A stretch of DNA of 64,000 bases, from contig CAZKKY010000003.1 in the NCBI GenBank assembly GCA_964553715.1, positions 26,831 to 90,830 on the forward strand, read 5' to 3'. The notes below the pieces were generated by a model, which worked only from the letters and a program-made list of their open reading frames with translations, ran no database searches and was not told the origin of the DNA. Both the position numbers and the translations under genes were made by a program. Shown here in pieces: positions 37,585-46,455 of this stretch; within the stretch, counting starts at the first letter, position 1; each line of letters opens with the position of its first letter. The DNA comes from JAGOJE01 sp964553715. Its GTDB lineage: Bacteria > Pseudomonadota > Alphaproteobacteria > Rickettsiales > Rickettsiaceae.

Positions 37585-37743
37585 ATGACTAATTTAATCA
37601 GTTTTGACTATGGAACCAAATCTCTTTTAAAAGATCATGATGATTATGAGATAGTTAACGAATTAATATCCTTTGTTCTACTGATGTACTATCAAATAGA
37701 AAAAATCTGTTTAAATTTATCTAAAAAATTTATTTTGGATTAG
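37585..37743 (+). pseudogene. Probable remnant of an Rpn/PD-(D/E)XK transposase-like nuclease gene
   Basis: The frame MTNLISFDYGTKSLLKDHDDYEIVNELISFVL looks like the N terminus of Rpn-family recombination-promoting nucleases, which typically start with a pattern like LISFDYAIKYLLRDKSDYEIVEGFIS and continue for about 300 residues. Here the similarity stops after roughly 32 residues, and the frame closes 20 codons later. No catalytic residues remain. The gene is therefore broken or truncated. The comparison is from memory of the family. Confidence 0.5.
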
Positions 37744-37767
37744 GTTTTTATAGAAAAGGATAATGTT

Positions 37768-38988
37768 TTGAAGATCAATATAATTATTTTTACATTTGGT
37801 TTTATAAGTGGTTTTATACTACTAATTAGCGGTAATAGTTTAAATTTTTGGTTATCCGCAGAAGGTGTAGATATAGCTTCTATTGGACTTTTTTCTATTG
37901 TGACTTTGCCTTATGCTATAAGCTTTATATGGGCGCCTATTCTAGATAGGGTAAGGATTCCTATGTTAGATAGAATTTACGGACACAGACTTTCTTGGAT
38001 ATATCTCTTACAAATTCTACTTTCTATATCTGTTTATATTGTAAGCATATGCTCTCCGCAGAAGAATTTATATATGTTATCGGTTTGTTCTATATTAGTA
38101 GCTTTTTTAAGCTCAACCCAAGATGTTGCAATAGGAGCCTTAAGGTCTGAAATCGTAAAGCCATCTGAGCAAGGCGCAGTATCTGGTACATATGTCCTTG
38201 GTTATAGAATAGGAATGTTATTTTCTAGCTCTGGAGCTATTTTTTTATCTAATATAATTTCTTGGGGTCTTATATATAAGATATTTGCATCTATTATTTT
38301 GTTTTTTCCTATAGTGTTACACTTTTTGCTAAAAATAAGTTCAGAAGTAAGTAATATAGTTCCTAAACCCACAGAAAGGAATAATATTTTTGATATTATT
38401 GATTCTTTTGGAGGTCAGAAATCATTTATATATATTATCCTGTTTTTGATATTATATCGTCTGCCGGATAATTTTATTCATGTTATGATTAATCCATTTT
38501 TGCTAAATATTGGATTTGATGCTATGGAAATTGCAAGTGTTGGTAAATTTTTAGGTATAGTATCTTCAATAATTGGGGGGTTCATAGCAAGCTATATAAT
38601 GAGAAAAAGAAGCATAATAAGCAGTTTACTTCTTTTCGGTATTATTCATTCTATTTGTCATTTGTTTTTTGTAATTCAAAACATAATAGGGCATAACATA
38701 TTGCTATTATTTTTTGTTATGGGATTTGAAAGTATAACAAGTGGTATGACAATGGCAAGTTATATAGCTTTTATTACGTCTTTATGTAAGGGCAGATATA
38801 GAGCTACTCAATACGCTTTTCTTACTTCGCTTATGGGCTTATCAAGATCGATATTACCAGGTTTTGCAGGATTTTTTGTTGTAAAATATGGGTGGTCTGC
38901 ATTTTATATTTTTGCATCTATAGCGAGCATTCCATCTATTTATTTACTATATAGACTTAGGGATAAAAAATTGCTGAAGTCTTCATAA
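37768..38988 (+). CDS. AmpG-like MFS transporter
   Basis: This 406-residue major-facilitator protein has twelve spans. The N-terminal GNSLNFWLSAEGVDIASIGLFSI and WAPILDR segments are characteristic of AmpG muropeptide permeases, as is SSTQDVAIGALRSEIV in helix 4-5. Rickettsiales carry several AmpG paralogs whose substrates are uncertain. The start is a TTG with AAAGGA about seven bases upstream; the nearby ATG at 37763 is out of frame and hits a stop at once. Confidence 0.82.
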   Translation: MKINIIIFTFGFISGFILLISGNSLNFWLSAEGVDIASIGLFSIVTLPYAISFIWAPILDRVRIPMLDRIYGHRLSWIYLLQILLSISVYIVSICSPQKNLYMLSVCSILVAFLSSTQDVAIGALRSEIVKPSEQGAVSGTYVLGYRIGMLFSSSGAIFLSNIISWGLIYKIFASIILFFPIVLHFLLKISSEVSNIVPKPTERNNIFDIIDSFGGQKSFIYIILFLILYRLPDNFIHVMINPFLLNIGFDAMEIASVGKFLGIVSSIIGGFIASYIMRKRSIISSLLLFGIIHSICHLFFVIQNIIGHNILLLFFVMGFESITSGMTMASYIAFITSLCKGRYRATQYAFLTSLMGLSRSILPGFAGFFVVKYGWSAFYIFASIASIPSIYLLYRLRDKKLLKSS

Positions 38989-39645
38989 GTTTTTATCGTA
39001 AAATAGTAGTTTTATAATTATAATTTTACAATATTTGATAACATTGTTTTTTAATAAAGAAAACATGATTTTTGTAGATAATATCACCAACCACACTATA
39101 AGTGCGCTATATAATATATCTGAGGGATAGTGCATAGCAAGAGTGATTCTAGAAAGCGCTGTTAAGAATATTATCCAACTAAAGAGTGCTTTTAACCAAA
39201 TATTGAGATATCCCCATAATAAATATGTTACCAATATTGCAAGGCCTGTATGTGCGCTTGGAAAACTAGATAAACATCTTTCCTGTGTTACATCTATTAT
39301 TGTAAAAAATGATTCATCTGGAAGAGAACAAAAAGGACGCGGAAGATTTATAGTAAACTTTAAGTATGCATAAGTTAGACCAAAAATCGCATAAGATATT
39401 CCAACATAAACAAAGCTCTCATATATTTTATTAAACTGGTCTTCAAAAAGATTGTTATCTAACCTTTTAAGCTTTATATATTGATACAAACATAATACAA
39501 AATAAGCGATAGCGAAATTTTCTATGTTAAATATTGACGAAATATGTTTTAAAAGAAATGGTAATATACCATAATTAGTAGCGTGATTAAAAAAATAAAA
39601 CAATGCTTTGTTATGGCCAAAAAAATTATAAAAAATTTCTTTCAT
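38983..39645 (-). CDS. PAP2-family membrane phosphatase
   Basis: The 220-residue membrane protein has the three phosphatase motifs: KFTINLPRP, PSAHTG and SRITLAMHYPSDI (SRxxxxxHxxxD). Such enzymes dephosphorylate lipid phosphates such as undecaprenyl pyrophosphate, phosphatidic acid or lipid A. The active site faces the periplasm. It is convergent with the AmpG-like gene, overlapping by six bases. The specific substrate is unknown. Confidence 0.85.
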   Translation of the reverse strand: MKEIFYNFFGHNKALFYFFNHATNYGILPFLLKHISSIFNIENFAIAYFVLCLYQYIKLKRLDNNLFEDQFNKIYESFVYVGISYAIFGLTYAYLKFTINLPRPFCSLPDESFFTIIDVTQERCLSSFPSAHTGLAILVTYLLWGYLNIWLKALFSWIIFLTALSRITLAMHYPSDILYSALIVWLVILSTKIMFSLLKNNVIKYCKIIIIKLLFYDKNL

Positions 39646-39720
39646 ATTCTTATAGGATTCTAAAAATTAGTATTATAATGATCTTGTCTATAGTATCAAC
39701 ATTCTTTTTAAAGGTATATT

Positions 39721-40467
39721 ATGCCTGAGCTTACAATATTAGGGTGTGGTTCATCTATTGGAGTGCCTGTTATAGGATGTAAATGTGATGTTTGTCTTTC
39801 TTCTCATCCTTATAATAAAAGACGAAGAAGTTCTGTGCTTATATCTAGTTTAACTACTAATGTATTAGTTGATTTTGGATTTGATATAAAATATCAACTA
39901 CTTTCTGCTGATATATCAAGACTTGATGCTGCGATTTTAACCCATCTTCATGCTGATCATTGTTCAGGAATAGATGAGCTTAGCATTTTTAAGATATTAC
40001 ATAATAATGTGCCTGATTTATATAGTGATTCTGTTACAATAGATCTTATTACGAAAAGGCACGATTATCTTTTTAGGAATGGATCTTTAACGCCTAAAAA
40101 GATAGATTTTTATTCGTCTATCACTATTGGTGACATCGACTTGCAGTTATTTAAGCAAGATCATGGTCCTATGGATAGTATAGGAATAAGAATAGGAGAT
40201 GTTGTATATAGCAATGATGTGATAAGATATCCAGCAGAATCTTTGCAGTATCTAGAAAATGCTAGAATATGGATAATAGATTGCATAAGTGTTGAAGGAG
40301 GTATCACTCATCTTGGTTTGAATCAGGTGCTTGATTTACGAGAAAAGTTTAATCCTCAACATATATATCTTACAAATCTTAGCCATAGATTAGATTATTT
40401 TGAGTTAAAAAATACTCTTCCTCAAGGTATAGAGCCAGCATATGACGGATTACAAATTACTATCTAA
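39721..40467 (+). CDS. MBL-fold metallohydrolase (PhnP-like)
   Basis: The 248-residue protein begins TILGCGSSIGVPVIGC, with a Cys cluster (CKCDVC) as in PhnP-type phosphodiesterases. It then has the metal motif THLHADHCSGID, a second His in QDHGPMDS and an Asp in YSNDV. PhnP hydrolyses cyclic ribose phosphates, but relatives have other roles. A function in nucleotide or phosphonate metabolism is only an inference. Confidence 0.85.
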   Translation: MPELTILGCGSSIGVPVIGCKCDVCLSSHPYNKRRRSSVLISSLTTNVLVDFGFDIKYQLLSADISRLDAAILTHLHADHCSGIDELSIFKILHNNVPDLYSDSVTIDLITKRHDYLFRNGSLTPKKIDFYSSITIGDIDLQLFKQDHGPMDSIGIRIGDVVYSNDVIRYPAESLQYLENARIWIIDCISVEGGITHLGLNQVLDLREKFNPQHIYLTNLSHRLDYFELKNTLPQGIEPAYDGLQITI

Positions 40468-40491
40468 AAATTTCTATATTTATTTAAACAG

Positions 40492-40519
40492 TTGATTTTT
40501 TAGGATTTTGTAGTATACC
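40492..40519 (+). promoter_or_regulatory. Possible promoter of tRNA-Cys
   Basis: TTGATT (40492-40497) and TATACC (40514-40519) are spaced by 16 bases and end about 19 bases before the tRNA. The match is moderate and no activator site is apparent. Confidence 0.4.
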
Positions 40520-40537
40520 AGAGTGAGACTTTTCTTT

Positions 40538-40612
40538 GGCCGGGTAGCAAAGTGGTAATGCCGTGGACTGCAAATCCTCTATCCGCCGGTTCGATTCCGG
40601 CCCTGGCCTCCA
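40538..40612 (+). tRNA. tRNA-Cys (anticodon GCA)
   Basis: A 75-base cloverleaf with encoded CCA. The acceptor GGCCGGG pairs with CCTGGCC (one G-U), the anticodon loop is CTGCAAA, the T arm is GCCGG/CCGGC around TTCGATT, and discriminator U73 is the cysteine identity base. It ends 40 bases before xerD. Confidence 0.96.
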
Positions 40613-40652
40613 CCCCTATTGAGATAACTCTGTTTATGGAGTGTTTAAGGAT

Positions 40653-41579
40653 ATGCAGTTTCTTGAACAATTTTTAGAAATGATGCTAGCAGAGCGTGGT
40701 ATAGCTAAAAATTCTCTATATGCTTATAAAAGAGATATGCAAGATTTTAACGAATATCTTGTTAAAAATAAGATAGATTCGGTAGAAGCAAGACCAGATC
40801 ATATCAGAGCTTTTATAAGATATTTATCAGACAATAAAATGTCGGCAAGATCTATAGCTAGGAAAATTTCAGCTGTTAGAAATTACTACCACTTTTTGAT
40901 TACAGAAAACATTACAAAAGATAATCCGGCTAACCTGATTGATATACCAAAATATAATACTAAATTGCCAGATACACTATCTATAGAAGATATAAAAAAA
41001 ATACTTGATGTTTGCGGTGTTGATAATTCTCCAGAAGGAATAAGGCTGCTTGCGATGATCCAGCTTCTTTATGCTTCTGGAATTAGGGTAAGCGAGTTAG
41101 TGAGCTTAAAACTTACATCTTTATCTATTGATAAAATGTCAAATAAAATTAATAACTATATTACTATTGTAGGAAAGGGTAGCAAGGAGCGCATAGTAAT
41201 AATAAACTCTCAAGCCTTAGAAGCTGTAGCGAAATATTTGCCATATAGATCTTTATTTATATCAAATAAGCAAGGTAATGGATATCTTTTTCCATCAAAA
41301 TCTTCTTTTGGTCATATGACAAGGCAAAATTTCGCTATCTTGCTAAAACAGATCGCAATTTGTGCTGGTATTGATCCTGAGAGGGTCTCTCCTCATATTT
41401 TAAGGCATAGCTTTGCAAGCCATTTATTATCTGGAGGTGCTGATCTTAGGGTGATACAAGAATTATTAGGACATGCAGATATTGCAACTACTCAGCTTTA
41501 TACTCACCTAGAAACAAAACATCTAGAAAAAACTATAGCAGAATACCATCCTTTGTCGCATATAAAATCTGACGATTAA
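40653..41579 (+). CDS. xerD: Tyrosine recombinase XerD (chromosome dimer resolution)
   Basis: This 308-residue recombinase has an N-terminal SAM-like domain (LAERGIAKNSLYAYKRDMQDF). The catalytic residues are Arg in SGIRVSELV, Lys in GKGSKER, HxxR in HILRHSFASHLL, His in GHADIATTQ and the Tyr nucleophile in QLYTHL. XerD works with XerC at dif. The ATG at 40653 has GGAG ten bases upstream; a GTG at 40641 is an alternative. It is complete and housekeeping-like, not a phage integrase, despite its position beside tRNA-Cys. XerC versus XerD identity is likely but not certain. Confidence 0.88.
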   Translation: MQFLEQFLEMMLAERGIAKNSLYAYKRDMQDFNEYLVKNKIDSVEARPDHIRAFIRYLSDNKMSARSIARKISAVRNYYHFLITENITKDNPANLIDIPKYNTKLPDTLSIEDIKKILDVCGVDNSPEGIRLLAMIQLLYASGIRVSELVSLKLTSLSIDKMSNKINNYITIVGKGSKERIVIINSQALEAVAKYLPYRSLFISNKQGNGYLFPSKSSFGHMTRQNFAILLKQIAICAGIDPERVSPHILRHSFASHLLSGGADLRVIQELLGHADIATTQLYTHLETKHLEKTIAEYHPLSHIKSDD

Positions 41580-41594
41580 TTTCTTTTTGAGAAT

Positions 41595-41626
41595 ATAGAT
41601 TTTTACAATATGAAAAATCTATTTTA
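41595..41626. terminator. Bidirectional terminator between xerD and thyX
   Basis: A perfect 10-bp stem ATAGATTTTT/AAAAATCTAT (41595-41604 and 41613-41622) with an 8-base loop sits between two convergent genes, with T-rich ends on both strands. The right arm includes the thyX stop codon. The stem is AT-rich, so termination strength is uncertain. Confidence 0.6.
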
Positions 41627-42524
41627 GAGCCTCTTGAAGTTCGTTCCACTCGCGTTTTGAAAGGCCGCTGGTTTCTTGTGATAATTTCTCGCCACCTATC
41701 ATACGTTTTATAACATTAAGACCAGTTCTAGAAAAACGAGCAGAATAGAGGTTGTGCTCCTCGAATGCTTCGTATACATATGGAACCCAGTTTTTTACTA
41801 TATCAAGCATAGCAGATGCATATACCCTAATTTCGTACTGAGCATGAGAGTCTGACCTTAATGCAAGGAAATGAAGAAGGTTATGTAAATTGATTTTCCA
41901 GTACCATTCTGTGTAATAATTTAATGTAAGATTCATCCTTGCAAGTTCTCTTGTAATGCCTATTGCATCTTCATTTACGACGTTTCCTTTTTCATCTTCA
42001 TTCATCATTTCTATATAATGACTATAACACTTTAAGGCATCGTTTTTTAATATATGAAGAACTTTATCTGCTACCTCTGGAGGAACCGAATTGTCACTCC
42101 TACCTTGGCGATTTGATGCAGACTGCGCCGCAATATTACTAGCATCAGGAAGATAAAATTCATTTCCAAGTATAGAATAACGTGCTGAATATTCATTGAC
42201 GCTAGCAGTGCGATGACGAATCCACTGCCTTGCAACAAAAATAGGTAATTTGATATGAAATTTTATATCACACATTTCAAAAGGGGTGGTATGCCTATGA
42301 CGCATTAGGTAGTTAATTAATCCCTTATCCTGACTTACTTGCTTTGTACCTTTACCATAGGATACTCTTGCAGCTTGAACTACAGCAGAATCATCACCCA
42401 TGTAATCAATTACTCTAATAAAGCCATGATCAAGAATTTTTATAGGATCATGTAATATTTTTTCTAAAGATTCTACTGTTGCTCTTTTTGTAGAAAAAAC
42501 TTCATCATTATTATTTGAATTCAT
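41619..42524 (-). CDS. thyX: Flavin-dependent thymidylate synthase
   Basis: It makes dTMP from dUMP with methylene-tetrahydrofolate, FAD and NADPH. The 301-residue protein carries the ThyX signature RHRTASVNEYSARYS (RHRxxSxNExSxRY). Later it has ARMNLTLNYYTEWYWKINLHNLLHFLALR and the C-terminal region near YEAFEEH. It lies 14 bases downstream of gyrA, probably in one transcript. It replaces ThyA, as in most Rickettsiales. Confidence 0.96.
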   Translation of the reverse strand: MNSNNNDEVFSTKRATVESLEKILHDPIKILDHGFIRVIDYMGDDSAVVQAARVSYGKGTKQVSQDKGLINYLMRHRHTTPFEMCDIKFHIKLPIFVARQWIRHRTASVNEYSARYSILGNEFYLPDASNIAAQSASNRQGRSDNSVPPEVADKVLHILKNDALKCYSHYIEMMNEDEKGNVVNEDAIGITRELARMNLTLNYYTEWYWKINLHNLLHFLALRSDSHAQYEIRVYASAMLDIVKNWVPYVYEAFEEHNLYSARFSRTGLNVIKRMIGGEKLSQETSGLSKREWNELQEALK

Positions 42525-42538
42525 TGTGCTTACCGTAT

Positions 42539-45289
42539 TTACATGTCATCTTTGGCGTCAATCTCTATTGTATCTTCTACTTCATTTTCTAGTTCATCAC
42601 AATCTTCATTTGTGCTTTCATCTTCTCCAGAGTCAGCAATTAATGCAGCAGATACTACCTTTTCATCACTTGCGGTCTTAAACAATATAACGCCACTAGT
42701 ACTTCTTCCAGTAGCCCTTATAGCATCTAGCTTGCAGCGAATTAATTTTCCATTGTTAGTAATAAGCATGAGCTCATCTGTGCCGGTAACAGGCATAGCA
42801 GATACAACCGATCCAATTTTATCTGACAGTGCCATATTTACTACTCCGCTACCACCTCTGTCTGTAATGCGGTACTCGTAAGCAGAGCTACGTTTCCCAT
42901 AACCATTTTCTGAAATAGAAAGTATAAACTCTTCATTCTGTAGCATTTCTAATAGTTTTTCTTTAGTTAACCCTTCAGGAATATCCATGTCTGATAAATC
43001 AAGAGATTTGCTAAGGACTAATCTATGTTCTAGAGGAATAGATAAATATGCTTCACGCTCTATGCTAGTTGCAAGTACTCCTTTAAGGACAGTCATAGAT
43101 ATTACTCTATCATCTTTACTTAGCCTCATTCCTCTTACACCATCAGAAGTACGGCTTTTAAATACACGTACAGCATTTACAGGGAACCTAATAGCTTTAC
43201 CATTTTTAGCTGCTAGTAATATGTGTTCATTTTCAGAGCATACTTTTACATCTACTAAACTATCACCTTCATCTAGTCTGATAGCTATCTTACCATTAGA
43301 TTGAATTTTCTTAAAGTCTGATAAGTCATTTCGTCTCACATTCCCCATGCTTGTTGCAAACATGATATTTAAATTGTTCCAATCATCTTCATTTTCAGGC
43401 ATAGGCATTATGTTGGTAATATTTTCTCCCTCTTTTAAAGGTAGTATATTAACCATAGGCCTTCCCTTGCTTTGAGGATTTCCTAAAGGTAGTTTATATA
43501 ATTTTAGGCTATAAACTTGTCCTAAATTAGAAAAGAACAGCATAGGAGTATGAGTTATTCCAACAAAAACTTGCGTCGTGATATCTTCATCTTTCATAGA
43601 TAAGCCAGATCTACCTTTGCCGCCTCTTTTTTGTGCTCTATAAGTAGATAAAGGTACCCTTTTTATGTAACCTCCTAAAGTAACAGTTACTACCATCTCT
43701 TCTCGAGGGATTAGATCTTCTATATCATGTTCGAAGTCACCTTCTTCAATTGAAGTAAGACGTTCTGTTCCAAATGTAGATTTTATTTTCTCAAGCTCTT
43801 CTTTTACTATGGAAAGTAAATGAGAGCGCGATCCTAATATGCTGAGATAGTGTTTAATTTCTTCTACTAGATCGGCAAGGTCGCTTTCTATTTTATCTTT
43901 TTCCATCGCTGTAAGACGTTGAAGGCGCATTTCTAGAATAGCTTTTGCCTGAGCTTCACTAAAATAACATTTTCCATCGTCAGATATTTTTGCCTGATCA
44001 TCAACTAATTTTATCAAATTTAAAATATCTGATGCATCCCACCCACGAGACATAAGTTGTTCTTTTGCTTCGCTAGGGTCTTTAGCGGCCCTAATAATTT
44101 TTATTACTTCATCAATATTACTTACGGAAATTCGAAGTCCAACTAAAATATGCGCCCTATCTCTTGCTTTGTTGAGTAAATATATAGTACGTTTTGTCAC
44201 AACTTCTTCACGAAAATCAATGAAAGCTGATATTACATCTTTCAAATTCATTACCTTTGGAAGGCCGCCCGAAAGTGCAAGCATATTAACGCTGAAACTT
44301 GTTTGAAGCTGAGTATAGCTATATACCTGGTTTAATATAACTTCTGCAGAAGCATCTCTTTTTACTTCTATAACAACACGAATACCAATTTTATTGGACT
44401 CATCTCGTAAGTCGCTTATGCCCTCAATTCTTTTTTCTCTGACTAAGTCAGCAATTTTCTCAACTAGCTTAGCCTTATTAACCATATAAGGAATTTCTGT
44501 GATTATAATTGCTTCTTTGCCACCGGAAATATCTTCTATATGAGCTTTCCCGCGAATTACAACACTCCCGCGGCCAGTTGTATAGGCAGATCTAATTCCG
44601 CTAGAGCCAAGAATCATAGCGCCTGTTGGGAAGTCAGGACCTTTAACATGAGCCATCAATTCTTCAATCGATATATCAGAATTATCTACATAAGCGCAGC
44701 AAGCATCTAGGACTTCTGATAAATTATGAGGGGGGATATTAGTTGCCATACCAACAGCAATACCACCAGACCCATTTACTAAAAGATTTGGAAACATAGC
44801 TGGCAGAACAGAAGGCTCTGTTTCTGAACCATCATAATTCGCTTGAAAGGTTACAGTTTCTTTATCTATATCTTCAATTAAAGAATGTGCAGCTTTGGCA
44901 AGGCGGGATTCTGTATAACGCATTGCAGCTGGTGCATCACCGTCAAGCGACCCAAAGTTACCCTGGCCATCAATTAAAGGAAGACGAAGGCTAAAGTCCT
45001 GAGCCATACGTACTAAAGAATCGTATATCGCACCATCACCATGAGGGTGATATTTACCTATCACGTCACCAACTATTCTTGCAGATTTACGATGAGGTCT
45101 TCCAGCATGATATCCAGACTCATACATAGCATATAAAATACGTCTATGGACAGGTTTTAATCCGTCACGTACATCAGGTATTGCCCTGCTTACAATAACG
45201 CTCATTGCATAGTCAAGGTAAGAAGATTGCATCTCCTCTTCAATAGTAATAGGAATTAATTCTTCAATCGATTTTTCGTCATTCATCAC
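42539..45289 (-). CDS. gyrA: DNA gyrase subunit A
   Basis: This 916-residue type II topoisomerase subunit has a winged-helix/tower core with Tyr125 in AAMRYTESR as the DNA-cleaving residue. The GyrA box QKRGGKGRSGLS, near residue 560, and six-bladed C-terminal repeats identify gyrase rather than topoisomerase IV. The quinolone-resistance segment reads HPHGDGAIYDSLVRMAQ: Gly86 stands at E. coli position Ser83, and Asp90 (E. coli 87) is kept. An acidic tail ends the protein. Confidence 0.97.
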   Translation of the reverse strand: MMNDEKSIEELIPITIEEEMQSSYLDYAMSVIVSRAIPDVRDGLKPVHRRILYAMYESGYHAGRPHRKSARIVGDVIGKYHPHGDGAIYDSLVRMAQDFSLRLPLIDGQGNFGSLDGDAPAAMRYTESRLAKAAHSLIEDIDKETVTFQANYDGSETEPSVLPAMFPNLLVNGSGGIAVGMATNIPPHNLSEVLDACCAYVDNSDISIEELMAHVKGPDFPTGAMILGSSGIRSAYTTGRGSVVIRGKAHIEDISGGKEAIIITEIPYMVNKAKLVEKIADLVREKRIEGISDLRDESNKIGIRVVIEVKRDASAEVILNQVYSYTQLQTSFSVNMLALSGGLPKVMNLKDVISAFIDFREEVVTKRTIYLLNKARDRAHILVGLRISVSNIDEVIKIIRAAKDPSEAKEQLMSRGWDASDILNLIKLVDDQAKISDDGKCYFSEAQAKAILEMRLQRLTAMEKDKIESDLADLVEEIKHYLSILGSRSHLLSIVKEELEKIKSTFGTERLTSIEEGDFEHDIEDLIPREEMVVTVTLGGYIKRVPLSTYRAQKRGGKGRSGLSMKDEDITTQVFVGITHTPMLFFSNLGQVYSLKLYKLPLGNPQSKGRPMVNILPLKEGENITNIMPMPENEDDWNNLNIMFATSMGNVRRNDLSDFKKIQSNGKIAIRLDEGDSLVDVKVCSENEHILLAAKNGKAIRFPVNAVRVFKSRTSDGVRGMRLSKDDRVISMTVLKGVLATSIEREAYLSIPLEHRLVLSKSLDLSDMDIPEGLTKEKLLEMLQNEEFILSISENGYGKRSSAYEYRITDRGGSGVVNMALSDKIGSVVSAMPVTGTDELMLITNNGKLIRCKLDAIRATGRSTSGVILFKTASDEKVVSAALIADSGEDESTNEDCDELENEVEDTIEIDAKDDM

Positions 45290-45316
45290 TTTGTTTACTC
45301 ATATTCCAATAATCAT

Positions 45317-45394
45317 AACCAAACTACTCTAACTACTAAAATTTTTCAAGAAATAAGATGAATACCCTTACGTATACAAGAATTTAGTTTGGTT
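45317..45394. repeat. Widely spaced 10-bp inverted repeat upstream of gyrA
   Basis: AACCAAACTA (45317-45326) and TAGTTTGGTT (45385-45394) are exact reverse complements separated by 58 bases, inside the 145-base gap between gyrA and grxD. The position suggests an operator pair, a long hairpin at the end of grxD, or a structure in the gyrA leader. No function is demonstrated. Confidence 0.5.
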
Positions 45395-45434
45395 TAAATT
45401 TAGAATATGTATTTAGTATATAAACAATCAACAG

Positions 45435-45758
45435 TCAATTCTTAGCGTATTTTGATAGTAAGCTATTTAGCTCGCCATTTTGGAATAGCTCTTTTACTAT
45501 ATCACATCCGCCTATGAACTCTCCATTTATGTATAGTTGAGGAATTGTAGGCCAGTCGGAATATTCTTTGATAGCTTCACGAATAGCTAAATTACTAAGG
45601 ACATCAACATCTTTAAACGGGACTTCAAGTTTGTTTAAGATAGCAACTACAGTTGCAGAAAATCCGCAAGAAGGCATATTTGCAGTACCTTTCATGAATA
45701 ATACTACATCGTTATTATTAATTATATTTTCAATTTCTTGCATAATATTATTTGTCAT
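45435..45758 (-). CDS. grxD: Monothiol glutaredoxin (Grx4 type)
   Basis: This 107-residue CGFS glutaredoxin delivers [2Fe-2S] clusters with BolA partners. Key features are LFMKGTANMPSCGFSATVV, the cis-Pro loop WPTIPQLYINGEFIGGCDIV and a C-terminal helix. The ATG at 45758 has AAGGG about five bases upstream; a longer frame has no such signal. It is divergent from nth. Confidence 0.95.
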   Translation of the reverse strand: MTNNIMQEIENIINNNDVVLFMKGTANMPSCGFSATVVAILNKLEVPFKDVDVLSNLAIREAIKEYSDWPTIPQLYINGEFIGGCDIVKELFQNGELNSLLSKYAKN

Positions 45759-45816
45759 ATTGCCCTTATTTATGATATTTTTGATATAGAGCAAATTATA
45801 CAGAGATTTATAAAAA

Positions 45817-46449
45817 GTGCAAAGAAATGATATCGAGAATATTTTTCAGATTTTTCATCAATTAAATCCTCATCCAAAAACAGAACTTGAGTATAAAAAT
45901 GGATTTACATTACTTGTTGCTGTTGTTTTATCTGCTCAGGCTACAGATCTATCTGTAAACAAAGCTACAAAAGATCTTTTCGCTCTATACGATAGTCCAG
46001 AAAAAATACTTTCTCTTGGAGAAGAGGGGTTAAAAAGCTATGTTAAAACTATAAATTTATATAATACTAAATCTAGAAACATAATTAAGCTTTCAGAAAT
46101 TTTAATAAAAGAACATAATTCTTCTGTCCCTGATAATATGGAGTCTCTTATAAAATTACCAGGTGTTGGGAGAAAAACTGCAAATGTAGTTTTAAACGCT
46201 TTATTTAATAAACCAGCTATGCCGGTAGATACACATGTCGCTAGAGTGTCTAATAGACTAGGATTATCAAAAGCAAAAAATCCAGATAAAATAGAGGTTG
46301 ATTTATTGTCAATCATTCCTGAAAAATGGCTTGTAGACGCCCATCACTGGCTTGTTTTACAAGGAAGATATATATGTAAGGCTAGAAAACCTTCGTGCGA
46401 TATATGTCCTATTTCACATTTATGTAATTCAAAGATATCTTTCGTCTAA
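45817..46449 (+). CDS. nth: Endonuclease III
   Basis: This base-excision glycosylase/AP lyase acts on oxidised pyrimidines. The 210-residue protein has the helix-hairpin-helix LPGVGRKTANVVLN with the catalytic Lys, the catalytic Asp in VDTHVARV, and a C-terminal [4Fe-4S] loop CKARKPSCDICPISHLC (C-x6-C-x2-C-x5-C). The start is GTG. Convergent with the carbonic-anhydrase-like gene. Confidence 0.95.
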   Translation: MQRNDIENIFQIFHQLNPHPKTELEYKNGFTLLVAVVLSAQATDLSVNKATKDLFALYDSPEKILSLGEEGLKSYVKTINLYNTKSRNIIKLSEILIKEHNSSVPDNMESLIKLPGVGRKTANVVLNALFNKPAMPVDTHVARVSNRLGLSKAKNPDKIEVDLLSIIPEKWLVDAHHWLVLQGRYICKARKPSCDICPISHLCNSKISFV

Positions 46450-46455
46450 AAGATA

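Noticed and set aside
40538..41579. tRNA-Cys next to a tyrosine recombinase, suggesting an integrated element with an attachment site
   Set aside because: The recombinase has the full XerC/D pattern and housekeeping neighbours. There is no duplicated tRNA end nearby and no cargo or phage genes.
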